Made by a program: the position numbers and the translations under genes. Shown here one piece after another: positions 9,041 through 17,223 of a stretch of DNA of 64,000 nt (position 1 is the first letter of the stretch; the number at the start of each line of letters is the position of its first letter). The DNA comes from an uncultured Kordiimonas sp. GTDB lineage: Bacteria; Pseudomonadota; Alphaproteobacteria; Sphingomonadales; Kordiimonadaceae. Under the pieces are notes generated by a model. It was not told the DNA's origin, searched no databases, and saw only the letters and a program-made list of their open reading frames with translations. The stretch covers positions 744,001 to 808,000 of the forward strand of contig CANMRM010000001.1 of assembly GCA_947500295.1 (NCBI GenBank), given 5' to 3'.

Positions 9041-9166
9041 CACAACACCATGGATTTCTGGCCTGCTCACAGCCAATATTTTTGTTGTTGGCGTGACGGA
9101 AGACGCTTTCATGGTATCTTCAATCCTGCTAGTCATAGCTCTGTTCCCAATCGGAGTGTTTGACGA

Positions 9167-10933
9167 ATGAGTGACGCGTCTGCGCCAGAAAATTACCGGG
9201 TTCTTGCCCGCAAATACCGCCCTGCAGATTTTGACAGCCTGATCGGCCAGGAAGCGATGGTGCGCACGCTTTCAAACGCCATTGATACCGGCAGGCTTGC
9301 CCATGCTTTTATCCTGACAGGCGTTCGAGGGGTGGGAAAAACCACGACGGCGCGAATCATTGCCAAGGCTCTCAACTGCACAAATGCCGACGGCCCGACA
9401 ATCAACCCCTGTGGCACCTGTGACAATTGCACGTCAATCGCTGAAAGCCGCCATGTGGACGTGCTTGAAATGGACGCTGCTTCCCGTACAGGCGTGGACG
9501 ACATCCGGGAAATTATTGAAAGTGTCCGCTACGCACCCGTGTCGGCACGCTTCAAAATTTACATTATCGACGAAGTGCACATGCTTTCGAAGTCTGCGTT
9601 CAACGCGCTTTTGAAAACTCTTGAAGAACCTCCCAAACATGTAAAGTTCATCTTTGCGACAACGGAAATCAGGAAACTGCCGGTTACCGTGCTGTCGCGT
9701 TGCCAGCGCTTTGACCTCAAGCGCGTCGAGGCAGAAGTGTTGGTTTCCCACCTGGGCAGATTGGTGAAAGCCGAGGACTGTTCGGCGGAAGAGGCCGCGC
9801 TGGCGCTTATTGCCCGGGCGGCGGAAGGTTCGGTCCGGGACAGCCTCTCGCTTCTTGATCAGGCAATCGCCCACGGTGCAGGTTCTGTCACCGAAGATCA
9901 GGTGCGCGGCATGTTGGGACTTGCCGACCGGGCACAGGTACTTGACCTGTTTGAACAGATCATGAAAGGCGAAGTAGCAGAAGCGCTAGCGACTTTACGG
10001 ACACAGTATGATTCGGGCGCTGACCCAGTGGTCGTGATCAATGACCTGCTTGAAGTGTCCCACTGGCTGACGCGCCTGAAGGTCACACCTGACACAGGTA
10101 TTGATACGCTGGTGTCCGAGGCGGAAAAAGAACAGGGCGGCAAGATGGCGTCCGAGCTGTCGATGCCCCATCTGACACGTGCATGGCAGATGCTGATGAA
10201 AGGACTTGGTGAGGTCCGCGTTGCGCCGAGCGCCATCGCCGCAGCGGAAATGGTGCTTATCCGTATGGCGTATGCGTCAGGTTTGCCGAGCCCGGCCGAT
10301 CTTGTGAAGAAGCTGCAAAATGCGCCCGCAGGTGCCGCTGTCCCGGCGCTGCCGGCACCTGGTGGAGTACCAGCAGCGCCAACCGGAAATGCGCCGACAC
10401 AGCAGGCGCCAACAGCCCAGCGGTCGGCAGAAGTGGTTGCGCTGCGCGCTGAGCCGCCCGGCGACCATCCGAAACATCCTATGCCGATCAGTTTCGAGAA
10501 GATGGTGGCGCTTTTTCAGGCCGAGAAAGAAGGCATTCTCGCGACCGTTCTGACCGACCATGTGCGGCTTGTTGACTATAAGTCCGGGGCCTTCACCATC
10601 ACGACCACCGGGCGCACACCCAACGATTTTGTCATGCGGGCCAAACAGTGCCTGAAGGCATGGACGGGAGCCGACTGGATGATCAGTATTGATCAACAGG
10701 CTGAAGGTTCAACCACCCTGAAGGAACAGCATGCCGCCCGTGACCAGAAGCGCCGTGAAGAAACGCTGGATGATCCTAACGTTAAAGCACTCCTTGAGGT
10801 GTTTCCGGAAGCGAAGCTTCTCGCCGTCAGGGATCGTCGAACTCTCGAGGAACAGATCGAGGAAGCGGAGACGGAAGATGCCGGGCTTGATTACAGCGAA
10901 GACGCGGACGACAAAAGCGAGTTTGATTTCTAG
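9167..10933 (+). CDS. dnaX: DNA polymerase III subunit gamma/tau
   Basis: Clamp-loader ATPase of the replisome, 588 residues. Walker A GVRGVGKTT is at 52-60, the four zinc cysteines at about 71, 82, 85 and 88, Walker B IIDEVH near 125-130, and the sensor LSRC near 176. The C-terminal half after about residue 370 is an Ala/Pro-rich linker followed by the tau domain, which binds the polymerase and helicase. CGGAGTG precedes ATG 9167. It heads the dnaX-ebfC run. No slippery A-run for a short gamma form was noted. Confidence 0.96.
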   Translation: MSDASAPENYRVLARKYRPADFDSLIGQEAMVRTLSNAIDTGRLAHAFILTGVRGVGKTTTARIIAKALNCTNADGPTINPCGTCDNCTSIAESRHVDVLEMDAASRTGVDDIREIIESVRYAPVSARFKIYIIDEVHMLSKSAFNALLKTLEEPPKHVKFIFATTEIRKLPVTVLSRCQRFDLKRVEAEVLVSHLGRLVKAEDCSAEEAALALIARAAEGSVRDSLSLLDQAIAHGAGSVTEDQVRGMLGLADRAQVLDLFEQIMKGEVAEALATLRTQYDSGADPVVVINDLLEVSHWLTRLKVTPDTGIDTLVSEAEKEQGGKMASELSMPHLTRAWQMLMKGLGEVRVAPSAIAAAEMVLIRMAYASGLPSPADLVKKLQNAPAGAAVPALPAPGGVPAAPTGNAPTQQAPTAQRSAEVVALRAEPPGDHPKHPMPISFEKMVALFQAEKEGILATVLTDHVRLVDYKSGAFTITTTGRTPNDFVMRAKQCLKAWTGADWMISIDQQAEGSTTLKEQHAARDQKRREETLDDPNVKALLEVFPEAKLLAVRDRRTLEEQIEEAETEDAGLDYSEDADDKSEFDF

Positions 10934-10951
10934 AGTTCGAAGGATGCAGGC

Positions 10952-11275
10952 ATGAAAAATCTCACTGAAATGCTGAAAAAAGCGCAGGAAATGCAGTCCA
11001 AGATGGGCGATATGCAGGCGGGCCTTGAAGATCTGACTGTTGAGGGTGAGGCCGGCGCAGGCATGGTCAAAGTGACGCTCAATGGCAAGGGCGACATGAA
11101 GTCGGTTTCGATAGATGACAGTTTGTTTTCAAGTGAAGACCGCGAAGTGCTTGAAGACCTAATCCTGGCTGCCCACAACCAGGCCAAAGCCAAAGTTGCG
11201 GACGCCGCTGCCGAACAGATGAAAGACCTTGCTGGTGGCCTCGGCTTGCCGCCCGGCTTCAAGATGCCTTTTTGA
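10952..11275 (+). CDS. ebfC: YbaB/EbfC family nucleoid-associated DNA-binding protein
   Basis: 107-residue DNA-binding protein that forms dimers with a tweezer-like shape. The N-terminus has the family's Met/Gln-rich helix (MLKKAQEMQSKM), followed by VTLNGKGDMKSVSID and a second helix LEDLILAAHNQA. It follows dnaX by 18 bp with AAGGATG as ribosome site; this dnaX-ybaB order is highly conserved and usually continues with recR, which here is displaced by three extra genes. Confidence 0.93.
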   Translation: MKNLTEMLKKAQEMQSKMGDMQAGLEDLTVEGEAGAGMVKVTLNGKGDMKSVSIDDSLFSSEDREVLEDLILAAHNQAKAKVADAAAEQMKDLAGGLGLPPGFKMPF

Positions 11276-11354
11276 CGTCGCTGCCCTCGATATCTATACA
11301 AATTGCTTCTTGTGAGTTCAGTGGCCCGCCGCTTAACGTAATGCAAACAGGGGG

Positions 11355-12020
11355 ATGGCAGTAGACATGGCATCAAAAGACACGTTGCAGGATTTTGTAA
11401 AGGCCGCTTTGGCAGAAGGCCAATCGCGCGAAAACATCAGTGCCGCACTGACGGATGCAGGTTGGGAAAAGTCTGATGTTAAAAAAGCATTGGCGGCTTT
11501 CCACGTCACGAGCTTTCCGGTGCCAGTGCCCAGCAAGCGTTATTCCCTGGCAGCCCGCGATACAGTTTTTTACCTATTTCATTTTACTGCGCTGTATCTC
11601 GCGAGCTTCGGCATCATTTTTCTTGGTCTCAACATACTTGAACTGATGTTGCCGCTATCCACGGATTACATGTCTGCCGATGTGGTTGAAGGACGCGTGC
11701 GATACTGGCTTGCCTGGACTATTGTATTCACGCCGGTCTATTTGTTTGTAGCCTGGAAGGCGGAATTGCGCATTAGGCGGGATCCTTTGTGTCTTTTGTC
11801 AAATGCGCGTCAATGGTTGACTTACCTAACATTATTCGTTGCTTCCATGACGGCATTGGGCGATCTAGTTGCATTACTATATGGCTTTTTACAGGGGGAA
11901 ATGACCATTCGCTTTTTCCTCAAAGTGATTGTTGTGGGAACTGTTTCAGGCGCTGTTCTTGCCTACTATTACTATGGCATCAGGCGCCTGGAAGATAATA
12001 GCGATGAAGTTGAACTCTAG
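11355..12020 (+). CDS. DUF5671-type membrane protein
   Basis: 221-residue protein with a short N-terminal helical part (residues 1-45, resembling the small helical motif seen before DUF5671) and four predicted membrane segments at about 68-92, 112-133, 152-174 and 188-210. No catalytic residues are evident and the function is unknown. The GGGGG stretch abuts ATG 11355, so translation may instead begin at ATG 11367. It is the first gene of a three-gene insert between ebfC and recR, and its last codons overlap the start of the next gene. Confidence 0.75.
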   Translation: MAVDMASKDTLQDFVKAALAEGQSRENISAALTDAGWEKSDVKKALAAFHVTSFPVPVPSKRYSLAARDTVFYLFHFTALYLASFGIIFLGLNILELMLPLSTDYMSADVVEGRVRYWLAWTIVFTPVYLFVAWKAELRIRRDPLCLLSNARQWLTYLTLFVASMTALGDLVALLYGFLQGEMTIRFFLKVIVVGTVSGAVLAYYYYGIRRLEDNSDEVEL

Positions 12021-12453
12021 TCCTGTGACCAAGTATTTTTTCGGCGGCTGCATCGTTGTTTTTGTTGGCATCGTTGTGCTCGCCGCATCGCTGATACGGA
12101 ACCCGCAGGAGATGCGAATCGTCAGAATTGACGAAAAGCGTGTCAGCGACCTTATTCGCATCAGCCGCTCAGTAGAGACTTATTTTCACGACCAACGCAG
12201 GTTACCAGACACACTTGCAGAAGTTGTTAGCGGCAACCGTCAGTATGTTTCCTTGCAAGATCCAGAAACAGCTGCTCAATACTCTTATCGTGTGTTGGAC
12301 GTTCAAACGTTTGAGGTTTGTGCAGTTTTTGCGACGTCAACGGCGAATTCAAAAGAACAGAGATTTGTTTATATTGGGGGTGTTGACCGTGACTGGAGGC
12401 ATGGCGCAGGGCAGCAATGTTTTAAGCTAGATCTCAAGCCCAAAGGCGAATAA
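12004..12453 (+). CDS. Membrane-anchored protein with pilin-like globular domain, hypothetical
   Basis: 149 residues with one N-terminal membrane segment (about 10-30) and a periplasmic domain. The part from about 40 to 75, with RISRSVETYFHDQRRLPDTL, looks like the alpha-helix and first loop of small type-II-secretion pseudopilins or related proteins, but there is no prepilin peptidase site. Start ATG 12004 lies inside the end of the DUF5671 gene (overlap 17 bp), which implies coupling. Two such genes side by side suggest a complex at the membrane; the role is unknown. Confidence 0.7.
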   Translation: MKLNSSPVTKYFFGGCIVVFVGIVVLAASLIRNPQEMRIVRIDEKRVSDLIRISRSVETYFHDQRRLPDTLAEVVSGNRQYVSLQDPETAAQYSYRVLDVQTFEVCAVFATSTANSKEQRFVYIGGVDRDWRHGAGQQCFKLDLKPKGE

Positions 12454-12456
12454 TCC

Positions 12457-12726
12457 ATGTGCCTTGGCAACTTTGTCTATTTGCTTGGTAGCGTGAAAGA
12501 GGGAGCGGGTCGCACTTATGTCGGCTGGACCAACGATCTGGAAAAGCGGTTGAATGCACACAATTCGGGAACAGGCGCCAAATCCACACGCGGACGGCAG
12601 TGGGTGATCCTGCACACCGAAGAATTTAAAAACCGTGCCGATGCCATGAGCCGGGAATGGTACTTGAAACGCGACCGGAAATTCCGCAAACAGTTGCTGG
12701 AAGATTTCATGAAAAGGGAAACCTGA
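12457..12726 (+). CDS. GIY-YIG nuclease family protein (UPF0213 type)
   Basis: 89-residue single-domain GIY-YIG protein: VYLLG is followed by [18 protein letters not shown], with the Arg and the [10 protein letters not shown] segment carrying the catalytic Glu. These stand-alone proteins resemble the SLX1 nuclease domain; most are uncharacterised. It starts three bases after the preceding stop and its TGA overlaps the recR ATG by one base, so it sits in the recR operon. Confidence 0.85.
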   Translation: MCLGNFVYLLGSVKEGAGRTYVGWTNDLEKRLNAHNSGTGAKSTRGRQWVILHTEEFKNRADAMSREWYLKRDRKFRKQLLEDFMKRET

Positions 12727-13331
12727 TGCCGCGTTCCCACGGTGCCGACATCGATAAACTGATCCAGCTTCTGGCCAAACTGCCGGGGCTTGGGCCACGG
12801 TCAGCGCGCCGTTCGGCGCTTCAAATGCTGAAGAAAAAAGACAGCGTTATGGTGCCGCTCGCCACTGCGCTTAGAGACGTCGCGGAGCGCGTGCAAATCT
12901 GTGAACAATGCGGCAATGTGGATACCCACAACCCTTGTCACGTGTGTGAAGACCCTCGGCGGGACCAAACCGTGATTTGTGTCGTTGAGGAAGTGGCGGA
13001 TCTGTGGGCGCTTGACCGGTCAGAGACTTATCGAGGCCTTTATCATGTGCTGGGTGGCACGCTCTCGGCGCTTGACGGCGTGGGCCCCGACGAACTCAAT
13101 ATCGCTGGATTGATCGACCGGGCCGAGGCGTCAGACGTATCTGAAATCATCCTGGCGCTCAATGCGACGGTCGACGGGCAAACAACCAGCCATTATCTGG
13201 CGGAACGCCTGTCAGACTCCGGCGTGAAGGTCACGGCGCTTGCCCACGGTGTGCCGGTCGGCGGCGAGCTTGATTATCTGGATGACGGCACGCTGGCTGC
13301 GGCGCTGCGGGCGCGGGGAACCGTTTCATGA
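12726..13331 (+). CDS. recR: Recombination mediator RecR
   Basis: 201-residue RecFOR component that loads RecA at gapped DNA. Helix-hairpin-helix residues [11 protein letters not shown] lie near 19-29, the C4 zinc finger CEQC ... CHVC near 60-75, and the Toprim core [14 protein letters not shown] and [11 protein letters not shown] follow. The start at 12726 is fixed by family length and by overlap with the GIY-YIG stop; an upstream in-frame codon at 12657 would add 23 residues that are not family-like. Confidence 0.95.
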   Translation: MPRSHGADIDKLIQLLAKLPGLGPRSARRSALQMLKKKDSVMVPLATALRDVAERVQICEQCGNVDTHNPCHVCEDPRRDQTVICVVEEVADLWALDRSETYRGLYHVLGGTLSALDGVGPDELNIAGLIDRAEASDVSEIILALNATVDGQTTSHYLAERLSDSGVKVTALAHGVPVGGELDYLDDGTLAAALRARGTVS

Positions 13332-13708
13332 GCGACAGGATTATTCACAAGGGCGGCTGCCATTGTGGCGCGGTCACGTTCGAGTTTGATGCGCCAGCAG
13401 TGCTTGATGCCAAGCGCTGCAATTGCAGCATTTGCAAAATGACCGGCTTCGTTCACGTTTTTGCCACCCAGGCAGAGTTTCGCATCACGTCAGGCCAGGA
13501 CAATCTCACGGATTACAGGTTCAATACAGGCACGGCACAACATCTGTTTTGCAAAACCTGCGGTATTAAATCTTTCTATGTACCCAGGAGCCACCCGGAC
13601 GGGTGGTCGATCAATCTGAATTGTATCAACCCGGCAACGATTGCATCGGTCACCATCGGTGATTTTGATGGTGCGAATTGGGAATCATCTATCCATACCC
13701 TGCGCTAG
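13328..13708 (+). CDS. GFA-family (glutathione-dependent formaldehyde-activating/CENP-V type) protein
   Basis: 126-residue zinc protein. The Cys pattern [14 protein letters not shown] and LFCKTCG matches the GFA/Mss4-like fold, with two zinc sites. The enzymatic name is inherited from one characterised member; most homologues have no proven activity. It overlaps recR by ATGA and ends the operon. The putative bidirectional hairpin at 13718-13773 follows. Confidence 0.85.
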   Translation: MSDRIIHKGGCHCGAVTFEFDAPAVLDAKRCNCSICKMTGFVHVFATQAEFRITSGQDNLTDYRFNTGTAQHLFCKTCGIKSFYVPRSHPDGWSINLNCINPATIASVTIGDFDGANWESSIHTLR

Positions 13709-13710
13709 CC

Positions 13711-13773
13711 AATAAAAAAGGTGGCGACCATAGCTACAATATGAGCTTCGGGGGGGAATATGGTCGCCACCTT
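13711..13773 (-). terminator. Strong intrinsic terminator, minus strand
   Basis: A 15-bp perfect inverted repeat (arms 13718-13732 and 13759-13773, 26-base loop) is followed on the minus strand by TTTTTTATT. This is a textbook rho-independent terminator for transcripts coming from the right. The loop holds a run of seven C on the transcript (13750-13756). It may also end recR-GFA transcripts from the other side, but there is no T-run on the plus strand. Confidence 0.8.
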
Positions 13774-13885
13774 ATGTTGGTTTGTCCTTCAATGTGCAGC
13801 CGCCGATTGCAGGGGTGCGGGCCTCGGCGGTCATGTCGCTCGCTGCATCGCCCATAGGGCGAACCCGGGAAAATACACACTGAAT
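13711..13885 (-). ncRNA. Putative structured small RNA
   Basis: About 175 bases on the minus strand can fold into a compact structure. A closing stem pairs 13878-13884 with 13788-13794. Inside it are a hairpin TCGCCC/GGGCGA (13848-13862) and an arm made of CTGCA/TGCAG (13843-13847 with 13795-13799) continued by CCGCCGA/TCGGCGG (13824-13830 with 13800-13806), with a 12-base bulge on one side. The 3' end is the terminator at 13711-13773. No gene follows on this strand, so it is not a leader. I do not recognise a known family; the size resembles 6S RNA but the fold does not clearly match. A TTGACA at 13947-13952 (minus strand) is a possible -35 without a good -10. Confidence 0.5.
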
Positions 13886-14030
13886 GTATGACCAACGCCA
13901 ATAGCTTACCAAATACACGCAAAAGAAGAAACTAAAACCTTATAGTTGTCAAAAGTGTCGTGTCACGATGCACTAACAAGGAAAAAAACCTCAAAATACG
14001 GCGTTTGCCATACGTTTGGACGATTCGGTG

Positions 14031-14222
14031 TCAGCGCTGGATAAGGTTTTCGATTAGCCGCCAATCCAGCAGCTTGAAATTCTGCGAAGTTCCGGCTGGC
14101 ATGTTTTTACCGTCCTGAACAACCATCAGTCCCTTCGGGAAGTTCGGACCAAGGGGCACAGAAGTGACTGCGATACTGTCGGTCTCCTGTCGCCATTGAT
14201 TAAGGGTTATTTTCAGGCCGTT
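14031..14222 (-). pseudogene. Remnant of a 3-phytase: C-terminal fragment only
   Basis: Reading the minus strand from just after an in-frame TAA (14223-14225) gives 63 codons ending in TGA at 14031. The peptide contains VTSVPLGPNFPKGLMVVQDG and then QNFKLLDW, which is the conserved C-terminal end of bacterial beta-propeller 3-phytases. The rest of the propeller is absent: immediately upstream is the intact dapE. The fragment therefore looks like the surviving tail of a gene lost by deletion when dapE came to lie here. It has no convincing start codon. Confidence 0.7.
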
Positions 14223-14234
14223 TTACTGATGACC

Positions 14235-15392
14235 TCATCGGTCACTAGGCTGAGTGAGAATTCTGGTTAGAATCCGTTTGTAGATTTCTGCGAGAGAGAT
14301 GATGTCCTGCACCGCGACATGTTCATCAATCTTGTGCATGGTTGCGCCCACCAGACCAAACTCAACAACCGGGCACATGTCTTTGATGAAACGCGCGTCT
14401 GAGGTCCCGCCGGTCGTCGAAAGTTCGGGTGACTTCCCGGTCACATCCTCGACAGCATTCTTGACAGCGTCAGAAAGCGGCCCTTTTTCCGTCAGGAAAC
14501 TATCGCCCGAGACCCACCAGTCAACGTGATACTCCACGCCAGCACGGTCCATCCGCCGAATGAGCTCGTCCTTAAGGTTTTCGGGGGAATATTCGTTATT
14601 GAACCGCACGTTGAACCGCGCGTGCGCTTCAGCGGGTATCACATTGTGGCTGTCGTTCCCGACATCGATATTAACGACTTCCAGGTTGGATGGCTGGAAC
14701 AGATCGTTACCCGCGTCCAGAGGCTCTTTGTTGAGTTCGGCAAGTACACGCACCAAGTCCGGGATCGGGTTTTTTGCAACATGTGGATACGCCACATGCC
14801 CCTGAATGCCGTGCACTGCAACCATGCCATGCAAGCTGCCCCGGCGCCCCACCTTGATCATCTGCCCCAATTCCTGCGGGTTGGTTGGTTCACCGACAAC
14901 ACAAAAATCAATGTGTTCGCCATTGGCCCGCATCCAGTCCAGCACCTTTTTTGTGCCATTAACGGCGGGGCCTTCCTCGTCGCCGGTAATCAATAATGAG
15001 ATTGACCCTTTGGGGTCCTGGTCAGCGAGAAAATGACTGACGCCAGCTACAAATGCCGCGATCGCCGATTTCATATCGGATGCGCCGCGCCCGTACAGGC
15101 TGCCGTCTTTGATTTCGGCGGCGAAGGGGTCAACACTCCAGTTTTTCTGCGCTCCCACCGGTACGACATCGGTGTGGCCGGCAAAGCAGAAATTGGGTGC
15201 TTTTGTGCCGTAGCGCGCATAGAGATTTGGTACAGGTTCGGTGCCGTCTTCCTCGAACAAGAGCTTGTGGCAGGAAAAGCCAAGCATCTCCAACTGTTCA
15301 GCCAGAAGGTCAAGCGCGTCGCCATTATCTGGCGTTACGCTAGGGCAACGGATCAGAGCCTGTGACAGGTCTATCGGATCAATCAGTGTCAC
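14235..15392 (-). CDS. dapE: Succinyl-diaminopimelate desuccinylase
   Basis: 385-residue di-zinc amidohydrolase of the lysine/diaminopimelate pathway, releasing succinate from N-succinyl-LL-DAP. Metal and catalytic motifs: GHTDVVPVG (His73, Asp75), [10 protein letters not shown] with the bridging Asp, and TGDEEGPA with the catalytic Glu pair. The start lies two bases after the dapD stop, so the genes form one operon in pathway order. The product feeds peptidoglycan and, through LysA further along the window, lysine. Confidence 0.96.
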   Translation of the reverse strand: MTLIDPIDLSQALIRCPSVTPDNGDALDLLAEQLEMLGFSCHKLLFEEDGTEPVPNLYARYGTKAPNFCFAGHTDVVPVGAQKNWSVDPFAAEIKDGSLYGRGASDMKSAIAAFVAGVSHFLADQDPKGSISLLITGDEEGPAVNGTKKVLDWMRANGEHIDFCVVGEPTNPQELGQMIKVGRRGSLHGMVAVHGIQGHVAYPHVAKNPIPDLVRVLAELNKEPLDAGNDLFQPSNLEVVNIDVGNDSHNVIPAEAHARFNVRFNNEYSPENLKDELIRRMDRAGVEYHVDWWVSGDSFLTEKGPLSDAVKNAVEDVTGKSPELSTTGGTSDARFIKDMCPVVEFGLVGATMHKIDEHVAVQDIISLAEIYKRILTRILTQPSDR

Positions 15393-15394
15393 CG

Positions 15395-16240
15395 TCAGTC
15401 CCGTAGCAATTCGTTGATCGAAGTTTTTGACCGGGTCCGCTCGTCAACGCGCTTCACGATTACAGCGCAGTAAAGATTGGGGCCGGGGGTGCCGTCCGGC
15501 AGCGGTTTGCCGGGCAGGGTGCCGGGCACGACCACGCTGTAGGCAGGCACGCGACCGATGAAAGTTTCGCCTGTTGCGCGGTCGACAATTTTGGTTGATG
15601 CGCCAATGAAAACGCCCATCGACAAAACGGATCCCTCTTCCACGATGACACCTTCGGCCACTTCAGCACGGGCACCAACAAAACAGTTGTCCTCAATGAT
15701 CACCGGGCCTGCCTGCAAGGGCTCCAGCACACCGCCAATGCCGGCGCCGCCTGAGATGTGGACATTCTTGCCGATTTGCGCGCAGCTGCCAACGGTGGCC
15801 CAGGTGTCGACCATTGTTCCTTCGTCAACATAAGCACCAAGATTTACAAAAGAAGGCATGAGCACGGCACCGCCGCCAATGAAGGCTGACCGGCGAACAA
15901 TTGCGCCCGGCACGGCACGAAAGCCGGCCGCGGCAAATTTCTGGGCGTCCCATCCTTGAAACTTGCTGGGAACTTTGTCCCACCAGTTGGTATCTTGGCC
16001 CGGTCCACCTGCAATCGTTTCCATCTCATTCAGCCGGAACGACAACAATACCGCTTTTTTGAGCCACTGATGAACCTGCCAGCCATCGTCAGCCTTGCTT
16101 GCCACACGCAGGGTGCCGCTATCCAAAAGGCCAAGGGCCTGATTGACCGCGTCCCTTACGGTCCCTGTGGTACGGCTATCAATTGTGTCGCGTGCGTCGA
16201 ACGCGTCATTGATGGTCTGTTCAAGGGCTGAGTAATCCAT
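15395..16240 (-). CDS. dapD: 2,3,4,5-tetrahydropyridine-2,6-dicarboxylate N-succinyltransferase
   Basis: 281-residue trimeric left-handed beta-helix enzyme that succinylates tetrahydrodipicolinate. Hexapeptide repeats run through the middle (for example [15 protein letters not shown] and [14 protein letters not shown]). ATG 16240 fits the family length, with GGAAGG upstream; an in-frame start at 16330 would add 30 unlikely residues. The succinylase branch of DAP synthesis is therefore used by this organism. Confidence 0.95.
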   Translation of the reverse strand: MDYSALEQTINDAFDARDTIDSRTTGTVRDAVNQALGLLDSGTLRVASKADDGWQVHQWLKKAVLLSFRLNEMETIAGGPGQDTNWWDKVPSKFQGWDAQKFAAAGFRAVPGAIVRRSAFIGGGAVLMPSFVNLGAYVDEGTMVDTWATVGSCAQIGKNVHISGGAGIGGVLEPLQAGPVIIEDNCFVGARAEVAEGVIVEEGSVLSMGVFIGASTKIVDRATGETFIGRVPAYSVVVPGTLPGKPLPDGTPGPNLYCAVIVKRVDERTRSKTSINELLRD

Positions 16241-16388
16241 TTGGGGAACCTTCCAGTCGATAACCTGCCCACCTTCGGGCAGTTTGGTCAAAAAGCGGGC
16301 AAACAATAGCGATCCATGCCTGCAAGTCAATGAGCGCTGGCATCACGAAGTTGAAAGACCCAGCCCCGCGACCTGCCGTAGCCAAATC

Positions 16389-17066
16389 TTATTTAGGGGT
16401 CGTGTCCAGGTGGTTTTCAAGCCAACTGCTCAGCGCATTGGTTTCTGCATGCACTTTACTTGCATCATACCCCGCTTCACCCCAAACGCTTCCGGTGTTG
16501 ATCCAGACTGTGGCCATACCAAGGTCGTGGGCAGGAACAAGGTTGCGTACCATATCCTCGAACATGATGGCCCGGCTCGGGTCAACATCGAACTGACGCA
16601 GGAAACTGTCGTACACATGGGGTTTCGGTTTTGGGTCAAGTCCAGCGCTGTGGATATCGAAAATACCTTCGAACAAGTCACCAATTCCAAGGCGGTCCAA
16701 CACCTGTTCGGCATAAGGTGTATCGGCATTGGTAAAGACAATCCGGCGGCCATCTATAGACTCCAGCGACCTGCGCAGACCAGTGTCTTTGGAGATTGGT
16801 GACATATCAATATCGTGCACGTCAGCAAGATAGTGATATGGGTCGATGTCATGGTTGATCATCAGGCCCTTTAATGTCGTACCATGGTCGACAAGGTATT
16901 TTTTCTGCAGGGTTCTCGCAGCTGTCGCATCCAGATTCAACGCGTCCTGCACATATTTGCCGATTTTTACATCAACCTGGGCAAAGAGGTTGCTTTCGGC
17001 CGGATACAGTGTGTTGTCGAGGTCGAAGACATAAGTGTCTCTGTTGGCGAAAACTACGTCTGACAT
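16389..17066 (-). CDS. Pyrimidine 5'-nucleotidase (HAD superfamily)
   Basis: 225-residue HAD hydrolase. The nucleophile motif DLDNTLYP is near residues 14-21, motif II Thr/Asn in VFTNAD, and motif IV MFEDMVRNL near 175-183. This type is annotated as pyrimidine 5'-nucleotidase and is commonly beside dapD/dapE in alphaproteobacteria. Start ATG 17066 has AGGAAA upstream and is preferred to 17105. The gap to dapD is about 150 bp, so it may have its own transcript or share the dap operon. Confidence 0.88.
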   Translation of the reverse strand: MSDVVFANRDTYVFDLDNTLYPAESNLFAQVDVKIGKYVQDALNLDATAARTLQKKYLVDHGTTLKGLMINHDIDPYHYLADVHDIDMSPISKDTGLRRSLESIDGRRIVFTNADTPYAEQVLDRLGIGDLFEGIFDIHSAGLDPKPKPHVYDSFLRQFDVDPSRAIMFEDMVRNLVPAHDLGMATVWINTGSVWGEAGYDASKVHAETNALSSWLENHLDTTPK

Positions 17067-17143
17067 GAGGTTTCCTGTTTGTTTAACACCGGTATCCTTG
17101 CGCATTCAGGAGTCACGGGATACTCGAAAGATCGATCTGTTTG

Positions 17144-17158
17144 TTAAAACAACTTTAA
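17144..17158 (+). promoter_or_regulatory. CtrA-type box TTAA-N7-TTAA
   Basis: TTAA at 17144-17147 and TTAA at 17155-17158 are separated by exactly seven bases and followed by C, a perfect match to the consensus of the cell-cycle regulator CtrA. It lies 66 bp before the start of the diguanylate cyclase and within 80 bp of the divergent nucleotidase gene. Confidence 0.6.
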
Positions 17159-17223
17159 CCCTGTTCTCTTAGCTTATGCGTGCACCAGTTACCAGACTGG
17201 AACACAGGAAAGACAAGGCTTGC

